Shown: one piece after another, positions 1 to 9,488 of the stretch
How the letters are laid out: every line of letters starts with the position of its first letter
Numbering within the stretch: position 1 is the first letter of the stretch
Assembly (NCBI RefSeq): GCF_001632805.1
Contig: NZ_CP007220.1
Coordinates: 2,294,001 to 2,358,000 of the forward strand
Direction: 5' to 3'
Length of the DNA: 64,000 nt
From: Mycobacteroides chelonae CCUG 47445
GTDB taxonomy: Bacteria; Actinomycetota; Actinomycetes; Mycobacteriales; Mycobacteriaceae
Made by a program: the position numbers and the translations under genes
Notes under the pieces: generated by a model
Databases searched by the model: none
Told to the model about the DNA's origin: nothing
Seen by the model: only the letters and a program-made list of their open reading frames with translations

Positions 1-2
1 CG

Positions 3-1010
3 TTGGATCGACCCGCATTGGCCGCAATCGCATTCCAGGATGACACGCACCGCGCCACGCTCAACGGGATCGTGCACCCGCTGGTCGGAGCCCGCCGAGC
101 CGAACTGATGGCCGCCGCCGGTGAGGATGCCATTGTGGTGGAAGATATTCCGTTGCTCACCGAGAACTCATTGGCGCCCTTCTATCACCTGGTGCTGGTG
201 GTGCATGCGGAGATCGAGACGCGCGTGACGCGGCTCGTCACGCATCGCGGCATGGATGAACAAGATGCCCGTTCCCGGGTGGCCGCGCAGGCCAGCGACG
301 AGCAACGTCGTGCCATTGCCGATGTGTGGCTTGATAATTCAGGCGATACCGATGCGCTTGCTCAAACAGTCCGTGATCTGTGGGCCGTCCGGTTGCTGCC
401 GTATGAGATCAATCTGCGGACTCGGCAGCACGTGCGTGCCGACCCGGTGCTGGCGCCCGCCGATCCCACCTGGCCCGCGCAGGCGCAACGCATCATCAAT
501 CGTCTTGCCGTGGCGTGCGGGTCCAAGGCTCTGCGGATCGACCACATCGGTTCCACCGCGGTACCGGGGCTCGACGCCAAGGACGTCATCGACATCCAGG
601 TGACGGTTGAATCTCTGGAAGTAGCAGACGCTTTGGCGGGATCTCTGGCTGATATCGGGCTGCCGAGGCTGGACCGGATCACCGGCGATAACCCGCACGA
701 GGGCGATGGCGCGCGCTGGGGTAAGCGTTTCCACGCATCCGCGGATCCGGGCCGACTCGCGCATGTGCACCTGCGTGTCGACGGTTGGCCGGGTCAGCGT
801 TACGCGTTGATCTTCCGGGACTGGTTGCGCGCGGATCCGCAGGTACGTGGGGAGTATCTGGAGGTCAAGCGTCTTGCCGAGCGGACGGCGCAGGAGGGCC
901 CGCAGGACACGGCCGCCTACGTCGAAGCCAAGGAACCGTGGTTCGCGCAGGCGTATCCGCGCGCACTGGCATGGGCCGACGAGACCGGCTGGACACCAGC
1001 GACAAGCTGA
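3..1010 (+). CDS. coaE: Dephospho-CoA kinase with C-terminal GrpB/UPF0157 domain (5' truncated)
   Basis: This is the 3' portion of the last enzyme of coenzyme A synthesis, which phosphorylates the 3'-OH of dephospho-CoA. The frame is open to the window edge, so the N-terminal P-loop part lies upstream. The visible part starts in the kinase core (HRATLNGIVHPLV, then EDIPLLTE, typical of the CoaE lid and substrate region). From about residue 145 it continues into a GrpB/UPF0157 domain with the marker IDHIGSTAVPGLDAKD. This kinase-GrpB fusion is the known actinobacterial form (Rv1631 in M. tuberculosis). The function of the GrpB part is not established. The gene converges on the tetR gene with one base between stop codons. 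Identity is secure; the real start is not visible. Confidence 0.93.
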   Translation: MDRPALAAIAFQDDTHRATLNGIVHPLVGARRAELMAAAGEDAIVVEDIPLLTENSLAPFYHLVLVVHAEIETRVTRLVTHRGMDEQDARSRVAAQASDEQRRAIADVWLDNSGDTDALAQTVRDLWAVRLLPYEINLRTRQHVRADPVLAPADPTWPAQAQRIINRLAVACGSKALRIDHIGSTAVPGLDAKDVIDIQVTVESLEVADALAGSLADIGLPRLDRITGDNPHEGDGARWGKRFHASADPGRLAHVHLRVDGWPGQRYALIFRDWLRADPQVRGEYLEVKRLAERTAQEGPQDTAAYVEAKEPWFAQAYPRALAWADETGWTPATS

Positions 1011-1011
1011 T

Positions 1012-1677
1012 TCAGTGCGCCTGCGCGACGATGCCGACGCAGGTCGCCGTCAACAGCCTCGTCAGGGCCGGCTCGAAGTCAAGATTCCAGTCCGGCGGGA
1101 CGCCGGGCTCGTTCTTGTAGTCGTGGTCGAGGCCCTCCGGTGGATGGGCGACCTGCCACAGCATCGCGGCCAACGAGAAGGCCGCCACCAGGATGTCCAA
1201 TGAACTCTTGCGACCGATCTCGGGGAGCGCTTGCTCGATGGATTCGGCGATCGCCATCACCGCCACATTGCTGATCTGTTTGACTTCCGCGACGCGCTCC
1301 ACATCCACCTCGTGTTCGAGATGCAGGTGCTGGTTCGCGAGTAGGTCGCAGAACAGGGGATCCGCCGCGAGCCCGTGCACGAGAGCCTCGGCCACGCGGG
1401 CAGGGGAGCCGGTGCCGGGTTCGGCCAGCGCCGAACACACCGTGTCCGACCAGCGAGTCCAACCTTCGGCAGCCAGGTGCAGCAGCACTTCCTTATGGGA
1501 GCTGAAATAGCGCCGAACCGCCGAATAGTGCACTCCGGCGCGGTTGGCGACGGCGGTCAGCGTTACCGAGGTGACACCGGATTCCACGGCCAGGGATCGT
1601 GCGGCTTCCACGATCGCCGCGGCCCGCTGACGCTTCTTTTCGTCCGTGCGGGCGCGTTGGAATGTCAGTTGCGCCAC
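1012..1677 (-). CDS. TetR-family repressor next to the MmpS/MmpL loci
   Basis: A 221-residue TetR regulator. An N-terminal helix-turn-helix (TSVTLTAVANRAGVHYSAVRRYF) is followed by a divergent ligand-binding domain. I place the start at the GTG at 1677, because a TATCCT -10 element lies exactly six bases upstream and predicts a leaderless mRNA. A longer start at GTG 1695 is possible. It is divergent from the mmpS/mmpL genes, so it probably represses them and itself through the palindrome at 1732-1746. From memory, the same arrangement in M. abscessus (MAB_2299c) controls MmpS/MmpL pumps, and loss of the repressor gives clofazimine and bedaquiline cross-resistance. Orthology here is inferred from gene order, not from an alignment. 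Confidence 0.88.
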   Translation of the reverse strand: MAQLTFQRARTDEKKRQRAAAIVEAARSLAVESGVTSVTLTAVANRAGVHYSAVRRYFSSHKEVLLHLAAEGWTRWSDTVCSALAEPGTGSPARVAEALVHGLAADPLFCDLLANQHLHLEHEVDVERVAEVKQISNVAVMAIAESIEQALPEIGRKSSLDILVAAFSLAAMLWQVAHPPEGLDHDYKNEPGVPPDWNLDFEPALTRLLTATCVGIVAQAH

Positions 1678-1683
1678 GTGCCG

Positions 1684-1689
1684 AGGATA
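1684..1689 (-). promoter_or_regulatory. -10 element of tetR (leaderless)
   Basis: On the minus strand TATCCT is followed by six bases and then the GTG start of the TetR gene at 1677. This fits the mycobacterial TANNNT -10 with transcription starting at the start codon. A TAACGCA half-site (1688-1694) overlaps it, so binding of the repressor there would block the promoter. Confidence 0.5.
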
Positions 1690-1731
1690 ACGCACGGCGT
1701 GTGATTTGCGACGTAGCGAACCACCCGGTAG

Positions 1732-1746
1732 CGTGCGTTACGCACG
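1732..1746. promoter_or_regulatory. Candidate TetR operator palindrome
   Basis: CGTGCGT-T-ACGCACG is a perfect 15-bp palindrome in the divergent tetR/mmpS intergenic region. The half-site TGCGTTA recurs at 1752-1758, and its complement TAACGCA occurs at 1688-1694 over the tetR -10. Three related half-sites between divergent genes are typical of an autoregulated TetR operator. Assignment to this regulator is by position only. Confidence 0.55.
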
Positions 1747-1996
1747 TGATATGCGTTAAAGATCCTGATGAACGCGCTGGAAGGGAGCCAACTGTTCCGC
1801 ACTTAGGCATGGTTTACTTCGAGAAACGTCCGGGCGGATGCGCCCGGGTACCGCAGGCTCGAAGCGACCATCACGTGGCGATAGCTGCGCCGCCTTCCGA
1901 TGGGGCGGTCGGGTGCGGATATCCGATCAGTAGTTGAGCCAGGTTCGGGCGAGTGGCGTCGGCTTGCACAACGCCAACGGGTGAAGGGGTTTTACG

Positions 1997-2192
1997 ATTC
2001 TCAGCGCATTGAAGCGGGCGTGGATCCCGTTGGTGATGGTGTTGGTCCTGGCCATCGCGGGTTTTGCGGTGTGGCGCATTCGCGGCATTTTCGGTTCTTA
2101 CCAGTTGCCCACCTACGCCGGCAGCATGACCGACGACAAAAACAACCAACGAGGTGAGCGCCTACGTCTACTGCTTTGTGAAGTCTGCATGA
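1997..2192 (+). pseudogene. mmpS remnant with internal frame-shifting deletion, fused in frame to mmpL
   Basis: The start region matches the intact mmpS at 5942: a GAAGGGG Shine-Dalgarno, ATT at 1997 and an in-frame TTG at 2009, then a membrane anchor ([20 protein letters not shown]) and about 20 extracytoplasmic residues up to TDDKNN. The conserved MmpS C-terminus [17 protein letters not shown] is also present at 2151-2192, but in the next reading frame. It ends in a TGA that overlaps the mmpL ATG. About 80 central codons present in the paralogue are missing. The frame from the mmpS start therefore runs through into mmpL and would add about 60 residues to it. The periplasmic beta-domain of MmpS cannot be made. 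Confidence 0.85.
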
Positions 2193-5113
2193 GCGGGGCA
2201 CACGGCGGCGGGGAGCCTACCTTCCTGGCCAAATGGATTCGGCGCCTGTCGATTCCCATCCTGATCTTCTGGGTGCTGTTGGTCGTTGTCTTCGGGACGC
2301 AGAAATCGCTCGACACGGTCGGTAAAGAACAGACAGTTTCACTGAGTCCACAAAGTGCGCCGTCCATGCAGGCGATGAAGCACATGGGCCAGATGTTCAA
2401 GGAGTCGGACTCCGACAGCGTGGCGATGATCGTGCTCGAGGGGCAAGAACGCCTGGGCCCCGGAGCGCACAAGTTCTACGACGAAATGGTGACGCAGCTG
2501 CGCGCCGACGCCAAACACGTTCAGCACGTGCAGGACTTCTGGGGCGATCCGCTCACCGAGGCGGGAGCCCAGAGCACCGACGGCAAGGCCACCTACGTGC
2601 AGGTGAACCTCGCCGGAAATATGGGCGAGACGCTGTCGAACGAGTCCACCGAAGCCGTCCGGGAAATCGTCAAAAAGGTCGAGGCGAACTGGACCAAGGA
2701 CGGCGCCAAGCTGCCCGACGGGCTCACGGTCTACGTCACCGGCCCTGGCGCGCTGCAGACCGATATGAACCACGCGGGTGACGGCAGCCTCAAGCTCATC
2801 ACCGCGCTCACATTCCTGGTCATCGTGGTGATGCTGCTGTTCTTCTATCGATCGATCTTCACCGTGATCATGGTGTTCCTGTTCGTGGGCGTTCAGTTGA
2901 GCGTGGCTCGAGGTGTCATCGCGTTCCTGGGCGACCATCAGATCATCGGGCTGTCGACCTTCGCGGTGAACCTGCTGGTGATGCTCTCGATCGCGGCCGG
3001 TACCGACTACGCCATCTTCTTGATCGGCCGTTACCAGGAAGCCCGGGCCATGGGGTCCGACAAAGAGTCGGCCTACTACGAGATGTTCCATGGCACGGCA
3101 CACGTCATTCTGGGCTCAGGCCTCACGATCGCCGGCGCCATGTACTGCCTGAGCTTCACCCGGATGCCCTACTTCCAAAGCCTCGGCGTGCCGTGCTCGG
3201 TGGGTCTGCTCACGGGTGTTCTGGTCTCGCTGACAATGGGGCCGGCGCTGATCACCATCGGAAGCCGCTTCGGACTGTTCGAGCCCAAGCGCGCCATGCG
3301 TATTCGTACCTGGCGCAAGATCGGAACCACGATCGTGCGCTGGCCTGGGCCGGTGCTCGCGGCCGCGTTGGCGATCGCCATCGTCGGCCTGGCGGCGCTG
3401 CCCGGATACCGGACCAGCTACGACGACAAGAAGTACATCCCCAAGGACATCCCCGCCAACGCTGGATTCGAAGCGGCGGGGCGGCATTTCTCGCAGGCCC
3501 GGATGAGCCCGGAAATGCTCCTGATCGAGTCCGATCACGACATGCGTAACTCGGCAGACTTCCTGGTCATCGACAAGGTTGCCAAGGCTGTCTTCCGTGT
3601 TCCGGGAATCGCTCGTGTGCAAGCGATTACGCGACCGCAGGGCACGCCGATCGAGCACACCTCGATCCCGTTCCTCATCAGCATGCAGAGCGTGGGTCAG
3701 CTGCAAAACATGAAGCTGATGAAGGACCGCATGGCCGATATGAAGGTCCAGGCCGACAAGATGGGCGAGAACGTCGTCATCATGAAACGGACGCTCGCCA
3801 ACATGACAACGATGGCGGGCATCACCCACTCGCTCGTCGGCGACATGCACACCTTGCAGGGCACCATCCACGAGATGCGAGACAGCATCTCGAACTTCGA
3901 TGACTGGTTCCGCCCGATCCGCAACTATTTGTACTGGGAGAAGCACTGCTTCGACATACCCATGTGCTGGGCCATGCGCTCGATTTTCGACACCCTCGAC
4001 AAGATCGATGAGATGACCGAAACCATGGACGGCATGGTGGTCAACATGGAGCGGATGGATCAGCTGATGCCCAAGATGGTGTCGGACATGTCGGCAATGG
4101 TCCCCATCATGGAAGACATGCAGAAGATGATGCTGACGCAGCACAGCACCATGTCTGGCTTCTATAACCAAATGGACGAGATGAGTCAGAACTCGACCGC
4201 CATGGGTAAGGCGTTCGATGCCGCCAAGAATGACGACTCGTTCTATCTGCCGCCGGAGATCTTCGACAACGCCGACTTCAAACGCGGTCTGAAGTCGTTC
4301 CTGTCGCCGGACGGCAAGGCGGTCCGGATGATCATCTCGCATCGGGGAGATCCCGCGACGCCCGAAGGCCTTGCGCATGTCGAGCCGATCAAGCAGGCCG
4401 CGATCGAGGCCGTCAAGGGCACACCCCTGGAGGACGCCAAGATCGAACTGGGCGGCACCGCGGCCGTGTTCAAGGACATGTCCGATGGTGCGCGCTACGA
4501 CCTGATGATCGCCGGCATCTCCGCGCTGTGCCTGATCTTCCTGATCATGCTGCTCATCACGCGAAGCTTCGTGGCAGCGCTGGTCATCGTGGGCACGGTC
4601 GCGCTGTCTCTCGGTGCCTCATTCGGTTTGTCGGTCATCATCTGGCAGTACATCTTTGGCATCGAATTGCATTGGCTTGTCATGCAAATGGCCATCATCG
4701 TGCTCCTTGCGGTGGGCTCCGACTACAACCTGCTGTTGGTTTCCCGACTCAAAGAGGAGCTACACGGCGGCCTGAAGACCGGCATCATCCGCTCAATGGG
4801 TGGCACCGGAAGTGTGGTGACGTCCGCCGGTCTGGTGTTCGCCTTCACTATGGCCGTCATGGTGGTCAGCGATCTACGGATCATCGGGCAGGTCGGGACC
4901 ACCATTGCACTGGGTCTGTTGTTCGACACGCTCATCGTGCGGTCCTTCATGACCCCGGCCATCGCGACGATCCTCGGCCGCTGGTTCTGGTGGCCGCTGA
5001 ACGTGCGCACCCGGCCACTGCCACCGCCGAAGACGCCTCCTCAACCAGCGTCTGTCGGTACGGGACACGGCGATGACCCGGTGACGACCGAGTTCCCGAG
5101 GCCATCTGTCTGA
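2189..5113 (+). CDS. MmpL-family RND transporter (first copy)
   Basis: A 974-residue inner-membrane RND exporter of the MmpL family, which uses the proton gradient to move lipids or drugs to the periplasm. The chosen ATG overlaps the TGA of the mmpS remnant, as in intact mmpS-mmpL pairs. The ORF is open back to 1997 and could also be translated as a fusion. Two membrane domains each carry the proton-relay Asp-Tyr pair (Asp273-Tyr274 in [12 protein letters not shown]; Asp845-Tyr846 in [11 protein letters not shown]). The second periplasmic loop holds a long Met-rich coiled coil bracketed by two cysteines (HCFDIPMCW), as in MmpL4/MmpL5-type proteins. The tail ends [10 protein letters not shown], like the second copy. 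It probably depends on another MmpS, because its own partner is broken. Confidence 0.92.
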   Translation: MSGAHGGGEPTFLAKWIRRLSIPILIFWVLLVVVFGTQKSLDTVGKEQTVSLSPQSAPSMQAMKHMGQMFKESDSDSVAMIVLEGQERLGPGAHKFYDEMVTQLRADAKHVQHVQDFWGDPLTEAGAQSTDGKATYVQVNLAGNMGETLSNESTEAVREIVKKVEANWTKDGAKLPDGLTVYVTGPGALQTDMNHAGDGSLKLITALTFLVIVVMLLFFYRSIFTVIMVFLFVGVQLSVARGVIAFLGDHQIIGLSTFAVNLLVMLSIAAGTDYAIFLIGRYQEARAMGSDKESAYYEMFHGTAHVILGSGLTIAGAMYCLSFTRMPYFQSLGVPCSVGLLTGVLVSLTMGPALITIGSRFGLFEPKRAMRIRTWRKIGTTIVRWPGPVLAAALAIAIVGLAALPGYRTSYDDKKYIPKDIPANAGFEAAGRHFSQARMSPEMLLIESDHDMRNSADFLVIDKVAKAVFRVPGIARVQAITRPQGTPIEHTSIPFLISMQSVGQLQNMKLMKDRMADMKVQADKMGENVVIMKRTLANMTTMAGITHSLVGDMHTLQGTIHEMRDSISNFDDWFRPIRNYLYWEKHCFDIPMCWAMRSIFDTLDKIDEMTETMDGMVVNMERMDQLMPKMVSDMSAMVPIMEDMQKMMLTQHSTMSGFYNQMDEMSQNSTAMGKAFDAAKNDDSFYLPPEIFDNADFKRGLKSFLSPDGKAVRMIISHRGDPATPEGLAHVEPIKQAAIEAVKGTPLEDAKIELGGTAAVFKDMSDGARYDLMIAGISALCLIFLIMLLITRSFVAALVIVGTVALSLGASFGLSVIIWQYIFGIELHWLVMQMAIIVLLAVGSDYNLLLVSRLKEELHGGLKTGIIRSMGGTGSVVTSAGLVFAFTMAVMVVSDLRIIGQVGTTIALGLLFDTLIVRSFMTPAIATILGRWFWWPLNVRTRPLPPPKTPPQPASVGTGHGDDPVTTEFPRPSV

Positions 5114-5143
5114 GCCTTCGGCCGTTCGCTGGCAGTTCGGCTG

Positions 5144-5180
5144 ACACCTGTCTACGCGCGCGCCGCGGGTAGACAGGTGT
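5144..5180 (+). terminator. Strong hairpin after the first mmpL
   Basis: ACACCTGTCTAC (5144-5155) pairs perfectly with GTAGACAGGTGT (5169-5180) around a 13-base GC-rich loop. It begins 30 bases after the mmpL stop. There is no U-tract, which is common for mycobacterial terminators, so the function is likely but not certain. Confidence 0.6.
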
Positions 5181-5941
5181 TACCAGAGCTGGTGCCACCG
5201 CTTGGGTAATTCGCTTTTGCGAATGGCCGGATCTTCTCGTGAGTCATCACATTCTTCGGATCTCGAGCGTCGAATGATGCGCCAGATCGTTTGCTGAAAT
5301 CGCTGTGGACGACAGCCTGGGGTGCTTGACTGCGCGTTGCTAATGGACAAATGTCTCCTTATGTGTCGAACGACACGCCCGTTCGATCGGCTTGGAGTTG
5401 ATCACTTTCACCCACCGCGACACCAGTGGGGGCGAGGTGTGTCGGTGGTGTCCGCGCTTGATGTGGGCGGCGTGCCGAAAAATAGCGGTGGCAAACACTG
5501 TCCAGGTCCATTAGCTGGTGTGATCCCGAAGTCAGTCACCAACTTGGATGTGCGAGCAGGCTCTTTCGTAACATCGACGAAAAGAAGCCGGGAATAGAAC
5601 AGTGTCACCGGTTGTTGACATCCGCTTGTAGCTAACTAGGCTATTGCGAGCGTCTCGGGGCGTAAATGTGCGAGTTGTGACTGACGGCACATGTACAGTT
5701 CCCTGACAAACGTATGTAGTATCCCTTACGAATTACTGAGAAAACGGGCATGAGCGGAGCCAGGTGGGATGAACGGACGATGTGACCGGACAGCCCGTGT
5801 GCTCGCTGACTCCGCAAAAACAACACGGTGTCGTACTGGCTGGTAACTATTTGCGCGCGAATGGCGGATACGCATAGCCGGACGCGATAGGCAGAGTCGA
5901 GTTGTTGGCCCCCGGGCCACACGGGTGAAGGGGATCGGACG
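5181..5941 (+). other. Long intergenic region before the second mmpS, with one promoter-like element
   Basis: About 760 bases without a recognisable gene in any frame. TTGACA at 5616-5621, a 16-base spacer and TAGGCT at 5638-5643 form a plausible SigA promoter about 300 bases before mmpS. An imperfect inverted repeat (CCACCG.. paired with ..CGGTGG, near 5413-5447) could be an RNA structure. The Shine-Dalgarno GAAGGGG for mmpS is at 5927-5933. I see no remnant of a third mmpS or mmpL here. Confidence 0.4.
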
Positions 5942-6370
5942 ATTTTCAAGTTATTGGCGCGGGTATGGATCCCGCTCGTCGTGATAGTGGCACTCGCGGC
6001 CGCTAGCTTCGGCGTCTACCGGCTTCACGGAGTGTTCGGCTCGACCAGCATCAATTCGGCGGCCGGTATCAAGGACGATTCCAAGAACATCATCCCGAAA
6101 GACATCGTCTACGAAATCTTCGGTCCCGCAGGGACAAAGGGCGAGGTCAACTATCTCGATGACAGGGCGCAGCCGCAGCGCGCCCAGTTCACCACCCTGC
6201 CGTGGACGCTCACCATCACCACGACGATGACATCCGTCTTCGCCAATGTCGTCGCGATGGGCGATAGCGACGAAATCGGCTGCCGCATCCTTTCCAATGG
6301 CGAGGTCAAGGACGAACAGACCGTGTCCAACCACAACGCCCAAGTCTTCTGCATGGTGAAATCCGCATGA
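5942..6370 (+). CDS. MmpS-family membrane accessory protein (intact copy)
   Basis: A small anchored protein that partners an MmpL exporter. One N-terminal membrane helix (about residues 10-27) precedes a periplasmic beta-domain with the family pattern PWTLTITTTMTSVFANVVAMGDSDEIGCRI and a C-terminal cysteine (AQVFCMVKSA). I place the start at ATT 5942, eight bases after GAAGGGG, giving 142 residues. A downstream TTG at 5954 (138 residues) lies about 20 bases from that Shine-Dalgarno and is less likely. The stop overlaps the mmpL start as ATGA, so the two are translationally coupled. The same ATT/TTG layout is seen in the broken copy at 1997. Confidence 0.87.
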   Translation: MFKLLARVWIPLVVIVALAAASFGVYRLHGVFGSTSINSAAGIKDDSKNIIPKDIVYEIFGPAGTKGEVNYLDDRAQPQRAQFTTLPWTLTITTTMTSVFANVVAMGDSDEIGCRILSNGEVKDEQTVSNHNAQVFCMVKSA

Positions 6371-9354
6371 GCACACATAGCGCTCCTACTCACGGCGCAA
6401 CCCAAAAGCCTTCGCGCATAGCGCGGTTCATCCACACCTTCTCGGTGCCGATTATTCTGGCCTGGCTGGTCTTGACGGTCATCGTCAACGTGGTCGTGCC
6501 GCAGCTCGAAGAGGTCGGCAAAGAGCACTCGGTGTCGTTGGCGTCCAAGGACGCTCCGTCATATCAGGCCATCAAGCGCCAGGGTGAGCTGTTCCAGCAG
6601 TTCAAAGACGACAGCATGGTCATGGTCCTGTTGGAGAACGACACCAAGTTCTCGACGGACATGAATGACAAGGCGCACACCTTCTACCGCGAAATGGTGA
6701 AGCGGCTACGGGCCGACACCAACCACGTGGAGTACGCCCAGGACTTCTGGGGCGACCGCATCACCGCTGGTGGCGCGCAGAGTGTCGACGAGAAAGCCGC
6801 CTACGTCCAGCTGAATCTCCGCGGAGATCAAGGCACGACGGAAGGCAAGGAATCCGTCACCGCGGTACAGGATCTCGTCGCGAAGCTCATCGACGAGAGC
6901 AAGAAGAACGGCACATACCCGGACGGCCTGAAGGTCTTCGTCACCGGTCAGGCCGCGCTGACGATGGATATGAACGACGCCGGCGACAAGAGCATGCTCA
7001 AGATGACGGGCATCACCTTCATCGTCATCACCATCATGCTGTTGTTCATCTACCGATCCATTACGACGGTGCTGCTCATCCTGTTCATGGTGTTCGTCGA
7101 ACTGGGCGCCGCCCGCGGCGTCGTCGCGATTCTCGGCAACGCCGAGATCATCGGCCTATCGACATTCGCGGTCAACCTGCTGACCTCATTGGCCATCGCG
7201 GCCGGTACCGACTACGCGATCTTCCTGATCGGGCGATATCAAGAACTGAGAGCGGAGGGTAAGGAGCGACTCGAGTCCTTCTATCTGACGTATCACAGTG
7301 TCTCGCACGTGATTCTGGGTTCCGGTCTGACGATCGCCGGTGCCACCTTCTGCCTGAAATTCACACGACTGCCGTACTTCGAGTCGCTCGGTGTGCCCTG
7401 TGCGATCGGCATGCTCGTCGTGGTGGCCGCATCGCTGACCATCGGGCCGGCGGTACTGCTGATCGCGACGAAGTTCGGGCTGTTGGAGTCCAAGCGCACC
7501 ATCAAGAACCGGACCTGGCGCAAGATCGGTACTGCCATCGTGCGCTGGCCCGGGCCGATCCTGGCGGTCACGATGATCATCGCGCTGCTGGGACTGGGGA
7601 TCCTGCCCTCGTACACGGTCAACTACAACGACCGCTACTACATCCCGGGCAGTCTGCCGTCGATCCAGGGCTTCCAGGCATCCGACCGGCACTTCTCGAA
7701 GGCGAGAATGAACCCGGACATCTTGATCGTCGAGGCGGACAAGGACCTGCGGACCCCGGCCAACATGTTGGTGCTGGACCGAATCGCCAAGAACGTCTTC
7801 CGGGTTGAGGGCATCAACAAGGTGCAGAGCATGACGCGCCCGATGGGTGCCCCTATCGACCACAGCTCGGTGCCCTTCCAGGTGAGTATGCAATCGGTAT
7901 CGATGACCGAGAACATGAACTATCTGAAGAACAGCATGTCGGACATGTTGAAGATGGCCGACGATATGGGCTCGATGATCGCGATCATGGAGCGCATGTA
8001 CAGCATCATGAAAGAGCTGGTCGGCGTCACGCACAATATGGCGACTGTGACCACCCCCGATATGATCAGTGTCACCAATCAGATGCGGGACAATATCGCC
8101 AATTTCGACGATCAATTCCGGCCGCTGCGCAACTATTTCTATTGGGATAAGCACTGCTTCGATATTCCGATGTGCTGGTCCATGCGCTCGCTATTCGACA
8201 CCATTGATGGGATCGACAAACTAGCCGAGAGCATGCAGGGGTTGCTCAAAGACATAACCAATATGGACCGGCTCATGCCGCAGATGGTTGAGCAGCTTCC
8301 GCCCATGATCGCCATTACGAAAAACATGCGGAACACCATGCTGACCATGTACAGCACCATGAACGGCATGATCGGCCAGATGGATCGCATGACCGACACC
8401 GCAACGGTTATGGGTCAGGCGTTCGATGAGGCCAAGAACGACGACTTCTTCTACTTGCCGCCGGAAGCCTTCGACAACGAGGACTTCAAGAAGGGTGTCA
8501 AGCTGATGATGTCGCCGGACGGCAAGGCGGCGCAGTTCATCATCACCCATGAGGGTGACTACGCCAGCAATGAGTCATTGGCCAACACCGAGGTCGAGCT
8601 CAAGGCCGCGAAGAACGCGATCAAGGGCACGCCGCTGGACGAAGCCAAGCTCTATCTGGGTGGTACCGCACCGACGTACCACGACATCGGCGAGATGGTG
8701 AAGTACGACCTGATGATCGCGGTCATCGCGTCGCTGTGCCTGATCTTCGTGATCATGCTGGTGATCACGCGAAGCATCGTGGCGGCGTTCACGATCGTCG
8801 GGACCATCGCGATATCGCTGGGTGCGTCCTTCGGTCTGTCAGTGTTGTTGTGGGAGCACATCCTTGGTCTGCAGCTGCACTGGTTCGTGCTGCCGTTCAC
8901 CGTCATCATCTTGTTGGCGGTCGGATCGGACTACAACCTGCTATTGGTGTCCAGATTCAAGGAAGAGCTACACGGTGGTCTGAACACCGCGATTCTCCGA
9001 GGCGTCGGCGGATCCGGAAGTGTGGCAACCCAGGCCGGTCTGGTGTTCGCGTTCACCATGGGGTCGATGATCACCAGCGACCTGATCGCGATCGGCCAGT
9101 CCGGGTCGGCCATCTGCCTTGGTCTGCTCTTCGACACCTTCATCATCCGGGCGTTCATGACGCCGGCAATTGCCGCGCTCATGGGTCGATGGTTCTGGTG
9201 GCCCATGAAGGTGAGCAAATACGCCACCGATCCGCCACCGCCTCCGGTGCCGGTCGAGCAGCAGGCGCCACCACCGCCGGCACCTGTTCCGGTCGGTCCG
9301 GGTCCAGTGCACGACGAGCCAGTCACCACGGAATTCCCGCGACCTGCGATCTAA
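6367..9354 (+). CDS. MmpL-family RND transporter (second copy)
   Basis: A 995-residue MmpL transporter, clearly paralogous to the first copy. The Asp-Tyr proton-relay pairs are at 282-283 ([14 protein letters not shown]) and 855-856 ([12 protein letters not shown]). The second periplasmic loop has the Met-rich coiled coil and two-cysteine tip (HCFDIPMCW), as in siderophore/drug-type MmpL4/5. A Pro-rich cytoplasmic tail ends [10 protein letters not shown]. It overlaps the preceding mmpS by four bases. The substrate cannot be read from sequence. Whether the upstream TetR also controls this second pair is unknown; the 830-base gap suggests its own promoter. Confidence 0.93.
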   Translation: MSTHSAPTHGATQKPSRIARFIHTFSVPIILAWLVLTVIVNVVVPQLEEVGKEHSVSLASKDAPSYQAIKRQGELFQQFKDDSMVMVLLENDTKFSTDMNDKAHTFYREMVKRLRADTNHVEYAQDFWGDRITAGGAQSVDEKAAYVQLNLRGDQGTTEGKESVTAVQDLVAKLIDESKKNGTYPDGLKVFVTGQAALTMDMNDAGDKSMLKMTGITFIVITIMLLFIYRSITTVLLILFMVFVELGAARGVVAILGNAEIIGLSTFAVNLLTSLAIAAGTDYAIFLIGRYQELRAEGKERLESFYLTYHSVSHVILGSGLTIAGATFCLKFTRLPYFESLGVPCAIGMLVVVAASLTIGPAVLLIATKFGLLESKRTIKNRTWRKIGTAIVRWPGPILAVTMIIALLGLGILPSYTVNYNDRYYIPGSLPSIQGFQASDRHFSKARMNPDILIVEADKDLRTPANMLVLDRIAKNVFRVEGINKVQSMTRPMGAPIDHSSVPFQVSMQSVSMTENMNYLKNSMSDMLKMADDMGSMIAIMERMYSIMKELVGVTHNMATVTTPDMISVTNQMRDNIANFDDQFRPLRNYFYWDKHCFDIPMCWSMRSLFDTIDGIDKLAESMQGLLKDITNMDRLMPQMVEQLPPMIAITKNMRNTMLTMYSTMNGMIGQMDRMTDTATVMGQAFDEAKNDDFFYLPPEAFDNEDFKKGVKLMMSPDGKAAQFIITHEGDYASNESLANTEVELKAAKNAIKGTPLDEAKLYLGGTAPTYHDIGEMVKYDLMIAVIASLCLIFVIMLVITRSIVAAFTIVGTIAISLGASFGLSVLLWEHILGLQLHWFVLPFTVIILLAVGSDYNLLLVSRFKEELHGGLNTAILRGVGGSGSVATQAGLVFAFTMGSMITSDLIAIGQSGSAICLGLLFDTFIIRAFMTPAIAALMGRWFWWPMKVSKYATDPPPPPVPVEQQAPPPPAPVPVGPGPVHDEPVTTEFPRPAI

Positions 9355-9438
9355 CGGTTGAAGAGTTCGGCCCCTATGCTCACGGCATGGGGGCCGAACT
9401 CTTTCCAGGTGCCTGCACAGTCCGGCCGTACAGACAGA

Positions 9439-9476
9439 AAAACGCCCCGCCGGTGTAGATCACCGCGGGGCGTTTT
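9439..9476. terminator. Bidirectional intrinsic terminator
   Basis: AAAACGCCCCGC (9439-9450) pairs with GCGGGGCGTTTT (9465-9476), with an inner GGTG/CACC extension. A-rich and T-rich flanks make it usable from both sides. It lies between the convergent mmpL (stop 9354) and the minus-strand secreted-protein gene (stop 9489). Confidence 0.9.
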
Positions 9477-9488
9477 CCGTGCGCTTGT

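Noticed and set aside
3116..4378. 420-codon open frame on the minus strand inside the first mmpL
   Set aside because: It is the mirror frame of a GC-rich gene; the sequence is His/Asp/Val-rich noise without any domain, while mmpL is certain.
5322..5597. 91-codon plus-strand open frame in the gap between the mmpL loci
   Set aside because: No Shine-Dalgarno, no recognisable composition or motif; treated as non-coding.
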